Part shown: positions 12,626-25,038 of the stretch, piece by piece
Position numbering within the stretch: the first letter of the stretch is position 1
Layout: every line of letters starts with the position of its first letter
Assembly: GCA_961205875.1 (NCBI GenBank)
Contig: OY540814.1
Coordinates: forward strand, 11,452,993 to 11,516,992
Length of the DNA stretch: 64,000 bases
Direction: 5' to 3'
Origin: Sialis fuliginosa
Lineage: Eukaryota > Arthropoda > Insecta > Megaloptera > Sialidae
Notes under the pieces: generated by a model
Seen by the model: the letters and a program-made list of their open reading frames with translations, nothing else
Told to the model about the DNA's origin: nothing
Databases searched by the model: none
Position numbers and translations under genes: made by a program

Positions 12626-12647
12626 ATTTTATTTTTTATTGTTACAG
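12626..12647 (+). promoter_or_regulatory. 3' splice site preceding the klu exon
   Basis: A T-rich tract ends in TTGTTACAG at 12639-12647, just before base composition rises sharply. In the klu frame, the codons after the acceptor read W-C-Y-T-V-S-R-S-S without a stop, so the exon can be coding from its first bases, with one base (12648) left to complete a codon from the previous exon. The partner donor was not identified. It could lie anywhere in the preceding 12.6 kb or outside the window. Confidence 0.7.
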
Positions 12648-12708
12648 TTGGTGTTACACTGTGTCTCGCTCAAGTGAGCATGCGCAGTGGCCAGCGCCTA
12701 CAGGCACT

Positions 12709-14025
12709 ATGACGATGGCCGAGACTGCCCTGGAGGCCTGCCATGCTGACAAGACGAACCAAAACAATAACAACAATCATCCGTTAACCGCCAATCACAA
12801 CAGTAGCAGCAGGCCCGTGGGTAAACAGCGCAAGCGCAAGAGACTCAGTCAAGTGCTCGACAAACTGACGGGCCACGCTAGCCACGCCGGCCACGCGCTC
12901 AATAACAACAATGATGCGCGTGTGCTGAAAACGCCAAAACATCTGCATATGGCCGGCGACGTGTTCCGGTTTGAGGAGGAGCGATACACGACCATATCAG
13001 AAGAGGAGGTCGACACGGAAGACGTGTTCAGTGGAAAGTCTCCACACAGTTCCACCGATTCACCGAGGATCAGCTTCAGTCCGCTGCGCATCAAGGATAG
13101 CAGCGATGACGGGAGTAGTCCTGGTGCATGCGGGTGCGCGCATTGTGCTGTCGGACTACAGCATGCGATGCCGACGCCACCGTCGATCCCACATCCGTAC
13201 GACCGCTTCTTCCCTGCGTCACCAGCATCCCCCGCCCAAGCACCGCCCGCATACTCGTTCGAGCACTACCTTCACACCAAGTACCTGCCTGATATATTCC
13301 GCCGACGTAGTCACTCGGACTCCGAGCTTCCAGTGTGGTGCGATCCGACACCGTTACAGGAGTTTCCGTTGGATTTATCAATGAAGAGCACGACCGTGGC
13401 AACTGCGAGCGTAGAAAGTGTTCTGCAACTGTTGGCTCGACGTCCTAACCTCGCCGTGCCGGTCGTGCGTGGAGATGTCGCGAGTCCGACGACGAAAGAG
13501 TCGGTCGCGTCACGCTACAACCTGGAGGTGTCTCCGGTCGTAGAAGAGATGCCCCCTGGTGCAGACGTTGCGTACGTGTGCCCCGTGTGTGGGCAGATGT
13601 TCAGTCTACACGATCGGTTGGCCAAGCACATGGCGTCGCGACACCGGAACCGTGCGTCTGGTGCCGACGGAACGACCGGCGCAGCGAAGGCGTACCCATG
13701 CGAGGTGTGCCGGCGCTCGTTCGCGCGCAGTGACATGCTGACGCGACATATGCGCTTGCACACGGGTGTTAAACCGTACACGTGTCGAGTGTGCGGTCAG
13801 GTGTTCTCGCGCTCTGATCACCTATCGACACATCAGCGAACCCACACCGGCGAAAAGCCTTACAAGTGTCCGCAGTGTCCGTACGCCGCGTGCAGGCGCG
13901 ACATGATCACGCGCCACATGCGCACGCACGCGCGTTACGAGCCCCAGCACAACCACCATTCGCAGCCAAACACCAGCCCCAACGCTAATACGAGTCCGGA
14001 CACTACGGTCATCAAGATGGAATGA
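12709..14025 (+). CDS. klu: klumpfuss-like C2H2 zinc-finger transcription factor (terminal coding exon)
   Basis: Nuclear DNA-binding regulator of the EGR/WT1-related class. From the ATG at 12709 it reads 438 residues. Seen: Asn tract (19-23), basic stretch KQRKRKR (39-45, likely nuclear localisation), acidic/Ser-rich region (about 92-140), PLDLS (220-224, CtBP-corepressor-type motif), then four C2H2 fingers with ligands C291/C294/H307/H312, C331/C334/H347/H351, C359/C362/H375/H379 and C387/C390/H403/H407. Fingers 2-4 are joined by TGVKPY and TGEKPY linkers; finger 1 is set apart by an 18-residue spacer. The RSDHLST helix of finger 3 resembles EGR finger 2. Family knowledge: Drosophila Klumpfuss acts in neural precursor fate, bristle development and cell death. 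The finger block, especially the CPYAACRRDMITRHMRTH finger, is what makes me call klu. The frame stays open upstream to the splice acceptor at 12647, so the protein may be longer; the second in-frame ATG at 12715 has the better context. The exon is GC-rich, unlike its surroundings. Alternative: another EGR-like paralogue. Confidence 0.88.
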   Translation: MTMAETALEACHADKTNQNNNNNHPLTANHNSSSRPVGKQRKRKRLSQVLDKLTGHASHAGHALNNNNDARVLKTPKHLHMAGDVFRFEEERYTTISEEEVDTEDVFSGKSPHSSTDSPRISFSPLRIKDSSDDGSSPGACGCAHCAVGLQHAMPTPPSIPHPYDRFFPASPASPAQAPPAYSFEHYLHTKYLPDIFRRRSHSDSELPVWCDPTPLQEFPLDLSMKSTTVATASVESVLQLLARRPNLAVPVVRGDVASPTTKESVASRYNLEVSPVVEEMPPGADVAYVCPVCGQMFSLHDRLAKHMASRHRNRASGADGTTGAAKAYPCEVCRRSFARSDMLTRHMRLHTGVKPYTCRVCGQVFSRSDHLSTHQRTHTGEKPYKCPQCPYAACRRDMITRHMRTHARYEPQHNHHSQPNTSPNANTSPDTTVIKME

Positions 14026-14053
14026 CCAGAATTGTTGTATCTGCCTGTGTTCA

Positions 14054-14059
14054 AATAAA
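14054..14059 (+). terminator. Candidate polyadenylation signal of klu
   Basis: AATAAA lies 29 bases after the klu stop codon. In AT-rich DNA this hexamer is common by chance and the 3' UTR would be very short, so transcripts may well use later sites. A longer 3' UTR running into about 14.0-14.4 kb is plausible because that stretch is less repetitive. Confidence 0.4.
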
Positions 14060-15970
14060 ACACACTTACATTACTTTATAACAAATTCAGTGAAGTATTT
14101 TACATAAACGGTATAGATAAACTTTCAGTGTGCTGTTCAATTGTGTTAATTACTTCGAGGAAGACACACACGCGCACTTGTTTGCTTTCTGTTGAGGTGA
14201 CCATCTGTTTCAGTTTATTTAAGATACAATCTCGGACGGGATAACATTCGTGTGTTTATTGTACATGTACAGTTGTAATTCACGTCGCCAAAATTTATTT
14301 AATTATACAATTACTTGTAAGATGGTCTTTCTTTTTTAATACGAAACAGTATAGCGCTAAAATTATTCCATATATATTTTTGAAGGCTGTGGTACATGTT
14401 TTTATTTTAAATTTTGTCTAATTAATTAAACAGAGCCACAATTAACATGAAATAACTATTTTATATCTAATTATTGCAAGCAAATCATTTATGTCAAATC
14501 AAATCAAGTCTTGTATATCTATATTTATTTCTAAAATATTGGATTTCTTATGAAAGTAACAAAGTGTCAAACTTCAATGAAAGAATTGGTTTTGTAAGTT
14601 TTATATATGATTTAAATGCGGGGGAAACGTTGTTGACATATATCGAGGAATGTCAAATGTTAGACAAAACAAATAATGTATTCACAAATAACAAAATAGT
14701 CACATACAAACATTGACCGACAGGTGTCGTAGGCGTGTAGCAAAGGTTGACATTCGCTCAGACATGTTTCTTCTTGACTTATACATAATTGCTGTAATTG
14801 AGATATCGCGAGTATAAGAAATCGTTTGAATATGTAATTATTTGTTCGTGTTTAAACTGACATTTATAAAAGAGACAGTAACCATTTTTTTGTATTAAAA
14901 TTTTAGACCATAGTGATTTATAACAATCGCTAACTTATTATTTAAGCCACGTCTTCTTGACCATTTATCAGTAACGTGTAACGAAACGTTGCCTTTAATT
15001 AAATACGTCCAAGAACTATGATATTAAAAAAAAGAAGTAAATATAGCCCATTTTAGCAACTGTACTTATATTTCTACATTCATAACGTAAAAATTTTAGT
15101 TTACAGTTTCTAATAATAAAAAGAAATCATCAAAATTAAAGCTCTAACATTTGTTAAATATACACATATACAGTAAATAAGATAATATTAATAATTACTA
15201 GTAAAAAAGTGCGTTTATATTTTATGTAATCACATAATATATTCTGACATGTAATGATATTTTGTTTAATAACTATCAATTAATTATTCTGAAAGAACAT
15301 ATGCTTAAATTAGATTATTACTTGAAATATATGAAGTAAAAATCGTGTATGTATGAAATACATTAAACTAGCAGGTGTATATAAAATTTTATGTTCCGAA
15401 TTTGTAGCCTTTGAGCGGTATAAAACTAATGAAAAAATATTAAATGAATACGATTAGAATATTAATTTCAAATTAAAATATGCTTCTTTCATATTGTGCA
15501 TATATTAGATACTAAATATGGTGTATAAATTATAAATATTTATATACATTAATTTCTAACTCAAAGAGAGTAACTGTTAATTTATTCTTTTTCTGCCGCA
15601 ACAAGAAATTATTATAATTTATAATAAATAACATTCAAGTCACTAGATAAAAGAAGGTTTGATTAGATAACACCATGCAGTGGATAATTTTTCCACGCCA
15701 TACATTTTTTCATATAAAAAATATATTTCAACGAAAAGTAAATATTTTTTTAGATAATTTCTGTGAAATATTTGTGAAGAGGATTCGCAAAATACTCGAA
15801 TGAAGAAGTTGAAATGTTAATCACTGATAAATTTGTATAAATAATATTGCTTACAGTTGTTAATGTTAATTGAATTTAATGTAAATATCTTCAAAAATAT
15901 AGGTAAATGATATTTATTTCTGATAATAAAATTACACTTTACCGATATCGATTTTAGATTAATTTCGATT
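14060..15970. other. klu 3' flank, AT-rich
   Basis: Possible longer 3' UTR up to about 14.4 kb, then plain AT-rich DNA. The 80-codon frame at 14474-14716 has no domain and composition typical of noise. Nothing else identified. Confidence 0.4.
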
Positions 15971-15983
15971 TTTTTTGAGAACG

Positions 15984-16590
15984 GTGTTACCCGGGGATAT
16001 TAAGTCAAATAAACATAAAGTAATCATGCTCACTCGGCATTCCCACTCGACATGCCCACCCAACATGCCCACAACACATGATTCACCGCGAATTGTTTTT
16101 TTCCGATTTCATGAAATTTACACAAAATTTACAAAAATTATACACCTAAACTTTACCTAGCCTTTAGTAAAAACGAAAATCGTGTAAAATTATATTTTCA
16201 AACTCCCAAGAAACAGGTCTTGTCTCAGAATTTGTATGAAAATCAAATATAAATAAATAAATAGGTTAGCAACAATCATAAAAATTAATTTCGATATTTT
16301 ACCTTTCTTGGAAGTGAAATGTTTCTTTATATTTCAATTTTCAATCAATATATTTCAAAATATTTCATTGTTAGCATGTGTCAAAAATCATCTATTTGTT
16401 GACCTAAATTAATTGTATGCTGTGACATCATGGAAACAAAACACGACATGATAAAAAAATCTTAGATTTTCATAAAATATTAATAGCCATGATACTGCAC
16501 AACTATTGGTGAAAACCGCATTGAAATCGGTTCAGTAATTCCCGAGTCTATAAGCCTCATACAAACGAACATTCCTTTTTAAATGTAACC
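15984..16590 (+). mobile_element. Non-autonomous retroposon-like repeat, copy A
   Basis: Begins GGTGTTACCCGGGGATAT and contains CCCACCCAACATGCCCACAA, GATATTTTACCTTTCTTGGA, TTTCATAAAATATTAATAGCC and ends with CCGCATTGAAATCGG ... CTCATACAAACGAACAT. The same ordered blocks recur at 32551-33070 and 35567-36240 and partly at 37962-38215. There is no coding sequence. The 3' phrase 'ATTGAAATCGGTTCAGTAATT' type is common in insect LINE-derived tails. Orientation is inferred from the shared order. Confidence 0.7.
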
Positions 16591-16599
16591 CAAAAGAAG

Positions 16600-18230
16600 T
16601 CATAATATTACATAATTTTGTATATTTTTTTTTTAATTCAAAATATTATTTTCAAGTAAACTATAATATTATTAAATTTACAATTCTGAACTATTTATTT
16701 CAAATGTTAAAGTCAATAGCGTCAATCAAAAATGTATAAACAACAATGTTAGTTAAAAAGATGCGGGGGATGTTGGCATTCCTGCAAAACAGATGCACGT
16801 TTTGATACTTTATATAAATGTAGAGATTATGTCGTTACATCTGGTCCAGTGGTGGGCGGACACACTAGTAAAAAACAATACTTAATCATCCTTCGCAATT
16901 TAGACACAGTTATAGGATACATTAATCATGCGGAATATTATTAATTGGAGTATATTAAAAATCTTTGATTACAAAATATCATACGATTAATGTTAAGCTT
17001 TTTTGTGTGATCTTCATAAAATAAATTTTAAAAATACCTCATTCTTTTTTATAATCTATGTTTACAGCTGACGTTGTTTTGTCATATTTAAAAATAACAG
17101 TACTATTTTTAAATATTTTATCGTTTAATTGATCTATTTTTCATTACATGATTCAAGAAAATTGATGTTTTGAGAGTTACTTACTATTTTATTTATATCA
17201 ACAATTTTTTATGTGTCTATTTTTACTACACCAATTTTAAAAGTGAACGTACTTCTAATATTTATCTCATTTTGTTTCTCCGTTAAGTTTTTAATACATT
17301 GAGAAAACTTAAAGATACTATTGTTAGTTGAGCATTTACCTTTCTAGAAAAAATATTTTAACTAAGCAATTGATATGATATCAGTTAATATTTAAGTAGA
17401 TATACATACTTTAAAACTAAGACAATAAGATATAAACTTTTCTAAAAGTACATAACACTTATTTAAATTACACGTGTTTCATTTTAATTTGACAAGATGT
17501 TTTTTATATACTTTTTATTCATATCATTATCAGTCTGTTACATTTTTTTTATATCTGTAAAACTTTAAAATATATTTATAAGAATTTAACACGATTTATT
17601 CATATGAATTTGCGTTTATAGTAACGATAAAAAAGTAACTTCAATATGAATGAAATGGACGTAAAAAAATCTCCATTAAAAATACATTGAAACATATATA
17701 TACAAAAAAAATTATTAAGTACATCGATTAGATTCAGTCGACTTAATTTTGTTTAATTGAGGTGTGGAATTTTTTAAAACTACTTAACCGTGAATGCCAA
17801 TTGACTTCTTAACAATATATCAATACAAAAAAATTCTCAAACAATAAATGTCTGTTACTTGTCATTGACTGTCTGTAAGAATTTTATTTATTTGAATTAT
17901 AGTGGTTTACTGTATATTTAAAATGAAAACAGTGAGAAATTTTTCGTATAAAGATATGTATGTAAGTATATCTACATATTTTATATTTAAAAAGTCCTGA
18001 TATGTAGTATCATATAACAATAATACAATAGTTTTTGATAATATGGATTATTAGATTAATTTTTTTATATTATGATTCGCATTTATTATTCTTCAACTGA
18101 AAAAAATTTATTAAAATGCTAGAAATCCATTCCGTTGCTTCGACCGCGTTGTATTCGTTTTTAAGATACAATTTAATCTATTATTTGTGCTGTTAGTATA
18201 TACAGTTACCAAGATAAACGTTTAAAATAA
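16600..18230. other. AT-rich DNA, no gene seen
   Basis: Apart from a short GC-richer patch at 16760-16860 (GATGCGGGGGATGTTGGCAT and CCAGTGGTGGGCGGACACAC, probably a transposon edge), I see nothing here. Confidence 0.4.
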
Positions 18231-18232
18231 TT

Positions 18233-18330
18233 ACACCCCACTTTACCCCCCCCCCCCCATCCCTTTAAAAGGATTAAATTTTGGAAAATACTTTCTTAGA
18301 GGGTGCTTACGACATAAATGGAAGATCTTC
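18233..18330 (+). repeat. Transposon fragment with C13-14 tract
   Basis: CACCCCACTTTACC runs into a long C tract, then CCCTTTAAAAGGATTAAATT and AGAGGGTGCTTACG. This resembles a repeat fragment common in lepidopteran genomes. Short and degenerate. Confidence 0.35.
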
Positions 18331-18584
18331 TCTTTATATATAGGGAGATTATAATTATAATATAACAATAATAATAAAAAAATTTATATAATTAGCATTT
18401 TTGAAAATCAACTCCAAAATTCATGTTATGAGAATTTACATATGGCAGTAATATTTTGTATTAACATTAGAATATATTTTGTAGTAAAGCTAAAGGAGAT
18501 GTTAATCATGTTCTACGTCAAAAGCACTTTCTATTAAAGCACTATTGTGTTACACATTAAATCAAGTGACTGTTCATCTAATTT

Positions 18585-18720
18585 TACTGTATGTGTGTTT
18601 TCTCGGTCCACGTGGAGGTGTCTCACGTGACCTTGGCCTTACAACTCGTTATATTGATCGTCCGCCCCCTCAGCTCACTTCCTCTTCAGCCCTGCTCCTT
18701 GTTACTATGTTTCCAATTTG
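18585..18720. promoter_or_regulatory. Higher-complexity patch with CACGTG and TCACGTGA
   Basis: Contains CCACGTGG and TCACGTGA E-boxes about 20 bases apart, then a pyrimidine-rich GC stretch. No coding domain in the 70-codon frame crossing it. Could be regulatory; unproven. Confidence 0.2.
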
Positions 18721-18759
18721 CAACCTGTATGTAAATAAAGATCATTTAGAAATATGAGA

Positions 18760-21660
18760 TTGACACAAAAATAAAATAAAAATTGTAGAATTCTTATAGA
18801 TTGTCTCTTTTATGCTATAAAAACTATGATTTCGCGAAAATTTGTAAAATGAAAGTATTTGTTTCAGAATTATGTATTTTTTGAATCAAATAAAGTGCCT
18901 TTTACATATTTCGTCTATCAAACTTTGCTACACTTCTTCGTTTTTAGTAACTGAAATGATTTGGCAGCTCATTCGTCTTTGAAATATATACATCTTTAAA
19001 TTCTGAGTAATACAAATAGCTCATTAAAACAACGTACTTATGTAACATATAAAGTTAATTAATTTTTAATTTGAATCTCTTTGTAATTATTATTATGATT
19101 GAAAAATCATCGTTAGTCAAATGGTACTATTAAAGTCAAAATAGTATTATTACTTAAAAAAAAAACAACGAAATTTGTTTGTGCCAAATGTTTATATATC
19201 TTGGTTTGTTTGTAATTTATTGAAAGTATATTATAATATTAATTTGTTAATTTATTTGTTAGATTTATATGTTGTAAAGTAATTTACTTATTATTTATTG
19301 ACTTTGAAGTAACATACTCTTATATATAGAAATTGAATTCATAATTTATGATAATTTATAACTGTTTTAACAATTTCACTAATTACCAAGCTATATTTTT
19401 GATAAAATTACAGGTATCAATATTCAAATTATGGGAAAACTAAATTTTGATACACATAAAAATTATTTAACTGTAAATAAGTAAATACCTTAACTGTGAC
19501 ACTATTTATAAGATAATGTTAATTTATTTATTAAGTAAAAATACATAACAAATGTTAAATATAATATATACATATGACTTAAATTTTGTATTGATCATAA
19601 GAGGTATTTTGTATAAACTTGGACATAAGCTCTCTTTCCCAATTGTGCTTTATCGTTATTCAAGTTCAGGACCGTACTAACCAATTGCTATAATATATTA
19701 AAATTTCTCTTATACTTTATTTCATTTACGAGTAAAATATGTATGCTATGATATAAATTGTAATACTCTCTAATATGTGATTTTTATCCCTGTGTATAAA
19801 TATGAATTATAGCCCTTGGTAATCTTCAGGTAAAGACGGTCCTGTTCAGTTGTTATGTGCCACGTGAATTATGTCAATTCATTAGAATTTACCCAAATTA
19901 GATCACATTCGAAGTGTTCATATACATTATGAAAGGTAGGATAAATGTTTATATTTGAATTGTTAATTGTTTTGTATACCTGCCTTGTAAAGTCAAACGT
20001 AAAAAAAATTATACGTATTCAATATTTACGTGCATTGTATTACCTTCTGTCAAAGTTTAATGTATTGTAAAGGCTAGTTGATTTGTGAAACTGTTTAATT
20101 TAACATTTTTTTGCCATGAATAGACACTGGCGCCATGTGTGTCGATTAAAAAAATATCGACTGTCAAATATAGTTTGATTAAAATTAATTAGTGAGACAG
20201 TTTATTTAAAGTAAATAAAAGGTAACCAAGTTTATCTTTACTTCTGATCTAATTAAAAATCATTACTAGTACAAAAAAATGGGTGTGACTATGTCGGGAT
20301 GCACAGTCGAGGGATTGACGTGAATACGTTTCAAATCCAAGGTCATTTGCGGCAGTGGGGTTAGATAAAACTCAGACTTATGATATATTTGCACTTTTGT
20401 TGACCAAGCCATTAACTTTTGCATTTTGGCGTGCTCTGTACCTCCAGACCGGTATATTTTCCGAAAGTTGCTGAGACGCTGTGCGTCTTTTATATTTCAT
20501 ACTGGCCTTTGTGCGTGTTTTAGCAGAAATTATGATTCATTTTTTAAAAATTATTATATGAAGTTTTTATCTCACTAGTTAAATGTTTTGATTTATACTT
20601 GTACCTCGTAGATTTAATTAAGATCTATAACTTGAGACCAAAATCAGTAACTCAGTGTTTAGTGGGTACATACCAATACACCGCCCGGTCAGAATGATAC
20701 CAAAATCATCCCAGTCGGACTTTTAATTTCTGAGTTAATCAATGGTTTTTGATCACCCTGTTTCTGAAATACCCCCCCACACCAGTATGTGGCTGCCGTG
20801 AAACACTATATAGACGTTTTTTTGTTTTTTTTTGGTCTTCCTTGTTCGATGATTTAGCCAGAAATCTTTTTTTTTAAATTATGTGTAGACGTTATTCATG
20901 TCAAAAAACAAAATGGACAGTGTTAATTAAAATATTTCACAAAGAAGCTATGACTATTGTTTTGCCATTTTATAAAATGGATATTGTTATGTAAAATATC
21001 TGTTAATTTTCAGCATTTGTTTTTGTTTAGAGAATGTTAAAATATGAACCATAGAATTTGTAATTTTTTTACTACGTCTAACGAAACGTTTTACATTGTA
21101 ATTAACTAGATACAGCATTTATGTTAGGTAGAACCAACTAATTACAACAAAAAAGTTGTTTTGTTATGCACGATGTTTCTTTTTTTATATACATACAAAA
21201 AATATTCTTTTAAATGTTAAATATGGTCTTGTTTTAATATTTAGATATTCATGTTTCATTTTTATAATAATAATAGTTATTATTATTAATATTATTTATG
21301 ACATTATATTATTAATTTTTGTATATTATCTTAGAAATAATTTTTCATTATATTATGGTTTATAATTCTTTTTTCTCAATAAAAAAAAAAACTTTTAGTT
21401 ATTACTGAAAACACCAACTGTAGTTTTCTTTTTTTTATTTTAAATTCACATCTAAAATTATGTTTATTTTTTGTATTGTGTTTTTTGAAATATTTTGTTG
21501 TTACTATCTTTGTACTATGAATTTTATTTAACTTATTTTATTCCAAAGTTGGTGTAATGTGATTGAAAATAAAATTTTGATTGATTATTTTTTTGTTTTA
21601 TTTTATGTTCCTATTTATTTTACCTTTTTCCTTCTATTCTGATTATTTTTAATTTTTTTT
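18760..21660. other. AT-rich DNA with undefined repeat scraps
   Basis: No gene. Two patches of higher complexity, 20280-20500 (TCGAGGGATTGACGTGAATA and CCTCCAGACCGGTATATTTT) and 20650-20810 (ACACCGCCCGGTCAGAATGA), look like old repeats but have no partner in this window. Confidence 0.35.
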
Positions 21661-21668
21661 TTATATCA

Positions 21669-22052
21669 TTTATGCCCGGTATTATAAAGAATTTGCTTGA
21701 GAGTAAAGCTAATTAGCTTTGGGCTAACGCTATCTGCGAAGTGTCAAATCTAAAAATTCTAGAGTAGTGATAATAAATGTAAATGCTATGAATCTTGGAA
21801 TCTTGGGAACCGCATCGAGGGACATGTTTTACGCCAGCCACGACAGCAGCGCTTCCAGTACATATATACATATATTCATAAAAAAAAATTGTAAACATAC
21901 CTCAATATATATACTTTAGAATAAAATAAACCTGGATGAAATCGAAAAATTCACCTATTTTTCCGCCGTCTACTCAAAACCAAGCAGATAACGTTAGCTA
22001 GAAGATAACTAGTTTTTGTTCTGAAGCAAATTCTTTATAATACCTAGGATTA
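21669..22052. mobile_element. MITE, TATGCCCGGTATTATAAAG family, copy 1
   Basis: The left end TATGCCCGGTATTATAAAGA, followed by ATTTGCTT and AGCTAATTAGCTTT, is mirrored by AAGCAAATTCTTTATAATAC at about 22025-22044. The interior near the left has GGGCTAACGCTATCTG and near the right AACGTTAGCTAGA. A second copy is at 48223-48512. The terminal GGTATTATAAAG is shared with the TGTCCGG family (30501, 61958), so the two families are related. Confidence 0.75.
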
Positions 22053-22699
22053 CTCTATTATGCTTACGTATACCATACTATTTATTATCGAAATAAAATC
22101 ATAATTGTGAAAAATAAATGTAAAATCAATGTATATCCACATACAACACATATGTTAACACATAGCTTAAGTTAAGTATATCATATGTGACGTCACTTAA
22201 TTACTTAACCACTGCATTGTTTTAAATTATGAATAATTAAGATTGATTTATTAGTTGAATCAGAAGAATAAAAAATCACAAAAAATTAGCTAAAATCGAA
22301 CATCACGAGTATTATTTAATTTTTTAGCTGTGTGTTAATATCTTAATTATTTTCAAACTGAAAAAATGTAAATATCTATAAAATAAAATATGCATATGAA
22401 ATTATTATTGATTAATAATAAAAAAAATGATTTTATAAAATAGATATAATTATCATGATTGGTGTTGTAAATCATCTGTAATTAATTGTGCCTTTGCTCC
22501 CTCTTGAGCTTTTTTTGCAAAATCTTATTAAAATTTGGTCCAAATATAATATTAAAAAAAGTCCAACTATTAAACTTTATAAATAATATTTATTTTAGAC
22601 TATCAATCCGTTTTATTTTATTCCTTACTACTTTTATAAGTAATTATACTAAAATTTAAATATATCATAGTTTGTTAAAAATATTTAGCAATTATTTTG

Positions 22700-23400
22700 A
22701 GTTTATATTATTATGTACACTAGGGAGAAAATTTTTGAATATTTTTACTTAAAAAATCGCATATTTTATCATAATCAAAAGTCTACAAATTGTGTAAATA
22801 ATTTCCAATTACGTGAAAAAATTTCATACCCGTTAAAAAATTAATAGGTGCATTGGAAAAAATACTATACAATACCAGTCTTGGTCGCTTTAAGAGAAAG
22901 ATATACTGTTTTTGTGGGATTTATGGGCTTCTTTTTTGTAAATCTTTTTATCAAATCAATTTCATTACTAAAGTCCGCAAATATAGTATTTTTTCTCCAG
23001 TAATGGATAAAAAAAGCCAGTAGTGGGAACCCAGTGATGGACATTTGCTGATGATTACAAAATGATAAATACTACGACACAAAAGATATAAATTTTAAAC
23101 AATGTAAATCAAATGCTATGATAATACAATAATTATTATATATATATATATTATATATATATATTAACAGATTACACTCATTTAGTTTAGATGTCCATCA
23201 TTTTGACACCCATTGGCCGATTGTCATCAAATTATGCTATTTTACAATTAAGTATGTAAATATTATGATTCAGTAATGGCAGTAATCAAATATCAACAAA
23301 TATTTATAATTTAATACATTTAATTAAACAAGAGTCCAACACTAGGATATGATCCAAAATTGATGCCAGTACCTTTTACAAATTTGGCAAATAGACAAAA
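22700..23400 (+). repeat. Dispersed repeat, copy 1 (partner at about 32070-32490)
   Basis: The best match is 23189-23398 against about 32297-32490, in the same order: GTCCAT, GATTGTCATCAAATTA, CAGTAATG.CAGTAATCAAAT and TGATGCC..TACCTT. Upstream, CCAGTAATGGAT here echoes CCAGTAATGAAC there. The element is non-coding and AT-rich; class unknown. Confidence 0.55.
23135..23165. repeat. TA microsatellite
   Basis: Two runs of alternating TA are separated by TT, within the repeat just described. Confidence 0.8.
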
Positions 23401-24319
23401 AATTGGTTCATATATTAACTAAAGAATAAATCGTTAACCTCCATTTAATTTAATAATATATTACTGTTTTATAAAAATAATATTAAACGCCATTATTTTT
23501 AATCCATACCTAATATTTTCTAATTGTTACCAACTATTATATCACAAAAAGGTGTGAAGTGAAATTTCAACTATTTAAATAATGAATATTCTTGGTGAAA
23601 TTTAATTTGAAATAATGATTGACATTCTATTTACCAGCACTGTTATTATATTAATTTCGCACCGTTGGTAAACTATTTGTGGTCGTTTTATAGCTCTGTA
23701 ATATTCTAAATATGATCTAATTACACTGTTCACGCTTATTTTCAACACGGATAACCATTTTAATTGACACGTTATTTACGTAAAAAAACTTGTTATATGC
23801 GTTTTGTAAAAAAATAATAATCAAGATATGTTTTTTTAAGTATGCAAAATAATAATGTATAAAGTTTTATTGTTGATTGTTATGTATGTATGACACATTT
23901 TTTTGGATATTTTAATTGATTTAACTTTTTTAACCCTTACAACATAAACTTAATTTAAATACTTATAAGTACTATTAAATTTCATTGCATACAAATAAAT
24001 TACTCACCATGTGATATTTTAAATTTTCATGGTAAAGGTCACCAACACTATTATTATTTATTTTATACTAACATCTTTAATATCCTCACTAAAATATTTT
24101 ACTTTCTGTCTCTATATAATAATCATCAATTAACGAAAAAAATCAACAAAACAATTTAAAAAGTTGTATCTACCTTTCAACTACATATATTCATAAGGAG
24201 CATATTTTCATCCTGAGAACATGAAGTCCAAATCACAATTTCATATTAATTTCAATATCATTTTATCATGATAACTATTTCTGATATTTCGAACCCCAAT
24301 ATGAAGTATATTTTGATGT

Positions 24320-24700
24320 TTAACCCTATAAGGCCAATACATGTTATTATTATATTGTAATATAATAATAACACATAGTTTTTGTAAAAAAAATTATTAA
24401 AAGTTACAAAAATCAATCTTATTCTACTTTTTTGAGATCCTAATGAACAGTTTTAAAAATATTTTGTAGAAGGAACAAAACAAAAACCTTATTCTTCTTT
24501 TTTTACTGAATAAATTACATTAATTACCTTAACTTCTTTTAACTAAAATAAAATTTAATACATATTAGCATATAGCAAAAAAGTTAGTTGATTCGTCTAA
24601 TAAGAACTTCGTTTATCGAAAATTTACCCACGTGACGCAATTGTCCCCTCAAATTACTTGCCGGTGAATAAGTTGCCACAAGGAATCAACGCGATGCATT
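24320..24700. repeat. Degenerate element with internal palindrome
   Basis: A perfect short palindrome, TGTTATTATTATATT / AATATAATAATAACA, sits at about 24341-24373. The end block GTGACGCAATTGTCCCCTC at about 24633 resembles GTGACGCAATTGCTCCTGAG near 55753, including the following GAATAAGTT. Probably one repeat family; boundaries uncertain. Confidence 0.35.
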
Positions 24701-24941
24701 AACTAGTTAAAAAAATAGAGCAAAAAATGTTCGCTGTGTTAGTCGAAATGACAAATAGTAATCATCTAGGGTTTAACTTTAACATATGTTTACTAAACTG
24801 TCAACAATAACAAACTGGTAACATGGGTGGAAGAAATCAAGCATTAGAATACATCTTCAATATTCACTAAATATTTTTAACATTATTTAAATAAAACAAT
24901 AGTACGTAAACTGTCATTACTGTATTTTATTTTTTAATAGT

Positions 24942-25038
24942 AAGGGTCGATGCAGACTATCGTACCGGTCTCGGTCCAATCACGCTCCGATACAGTATTA
25001 CTATACTGAATATTTGGCTGGAGCGAGACCGGACCCTA
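24942..25038. mobile_element. Short foldback element, GGGTCGAT/ACCGGTCTCGG family
   Basis: AGGGTCGATGCAGACTATCG and ACCGGTCTCGG at the left face GGAGCGAGACCGGACCCT at the right, giving a 97-base internally deleted copy. The longer relative is at 58453-58875. Confidence 0.7.

Noticed and set aside
12849-13821. Several open frames on both strands overlapping the klu exon
   Set aside because: They are shadows of the GC-rich klu coding sequence in other frames; only the klu frame has conserved zinc-finger motifs.
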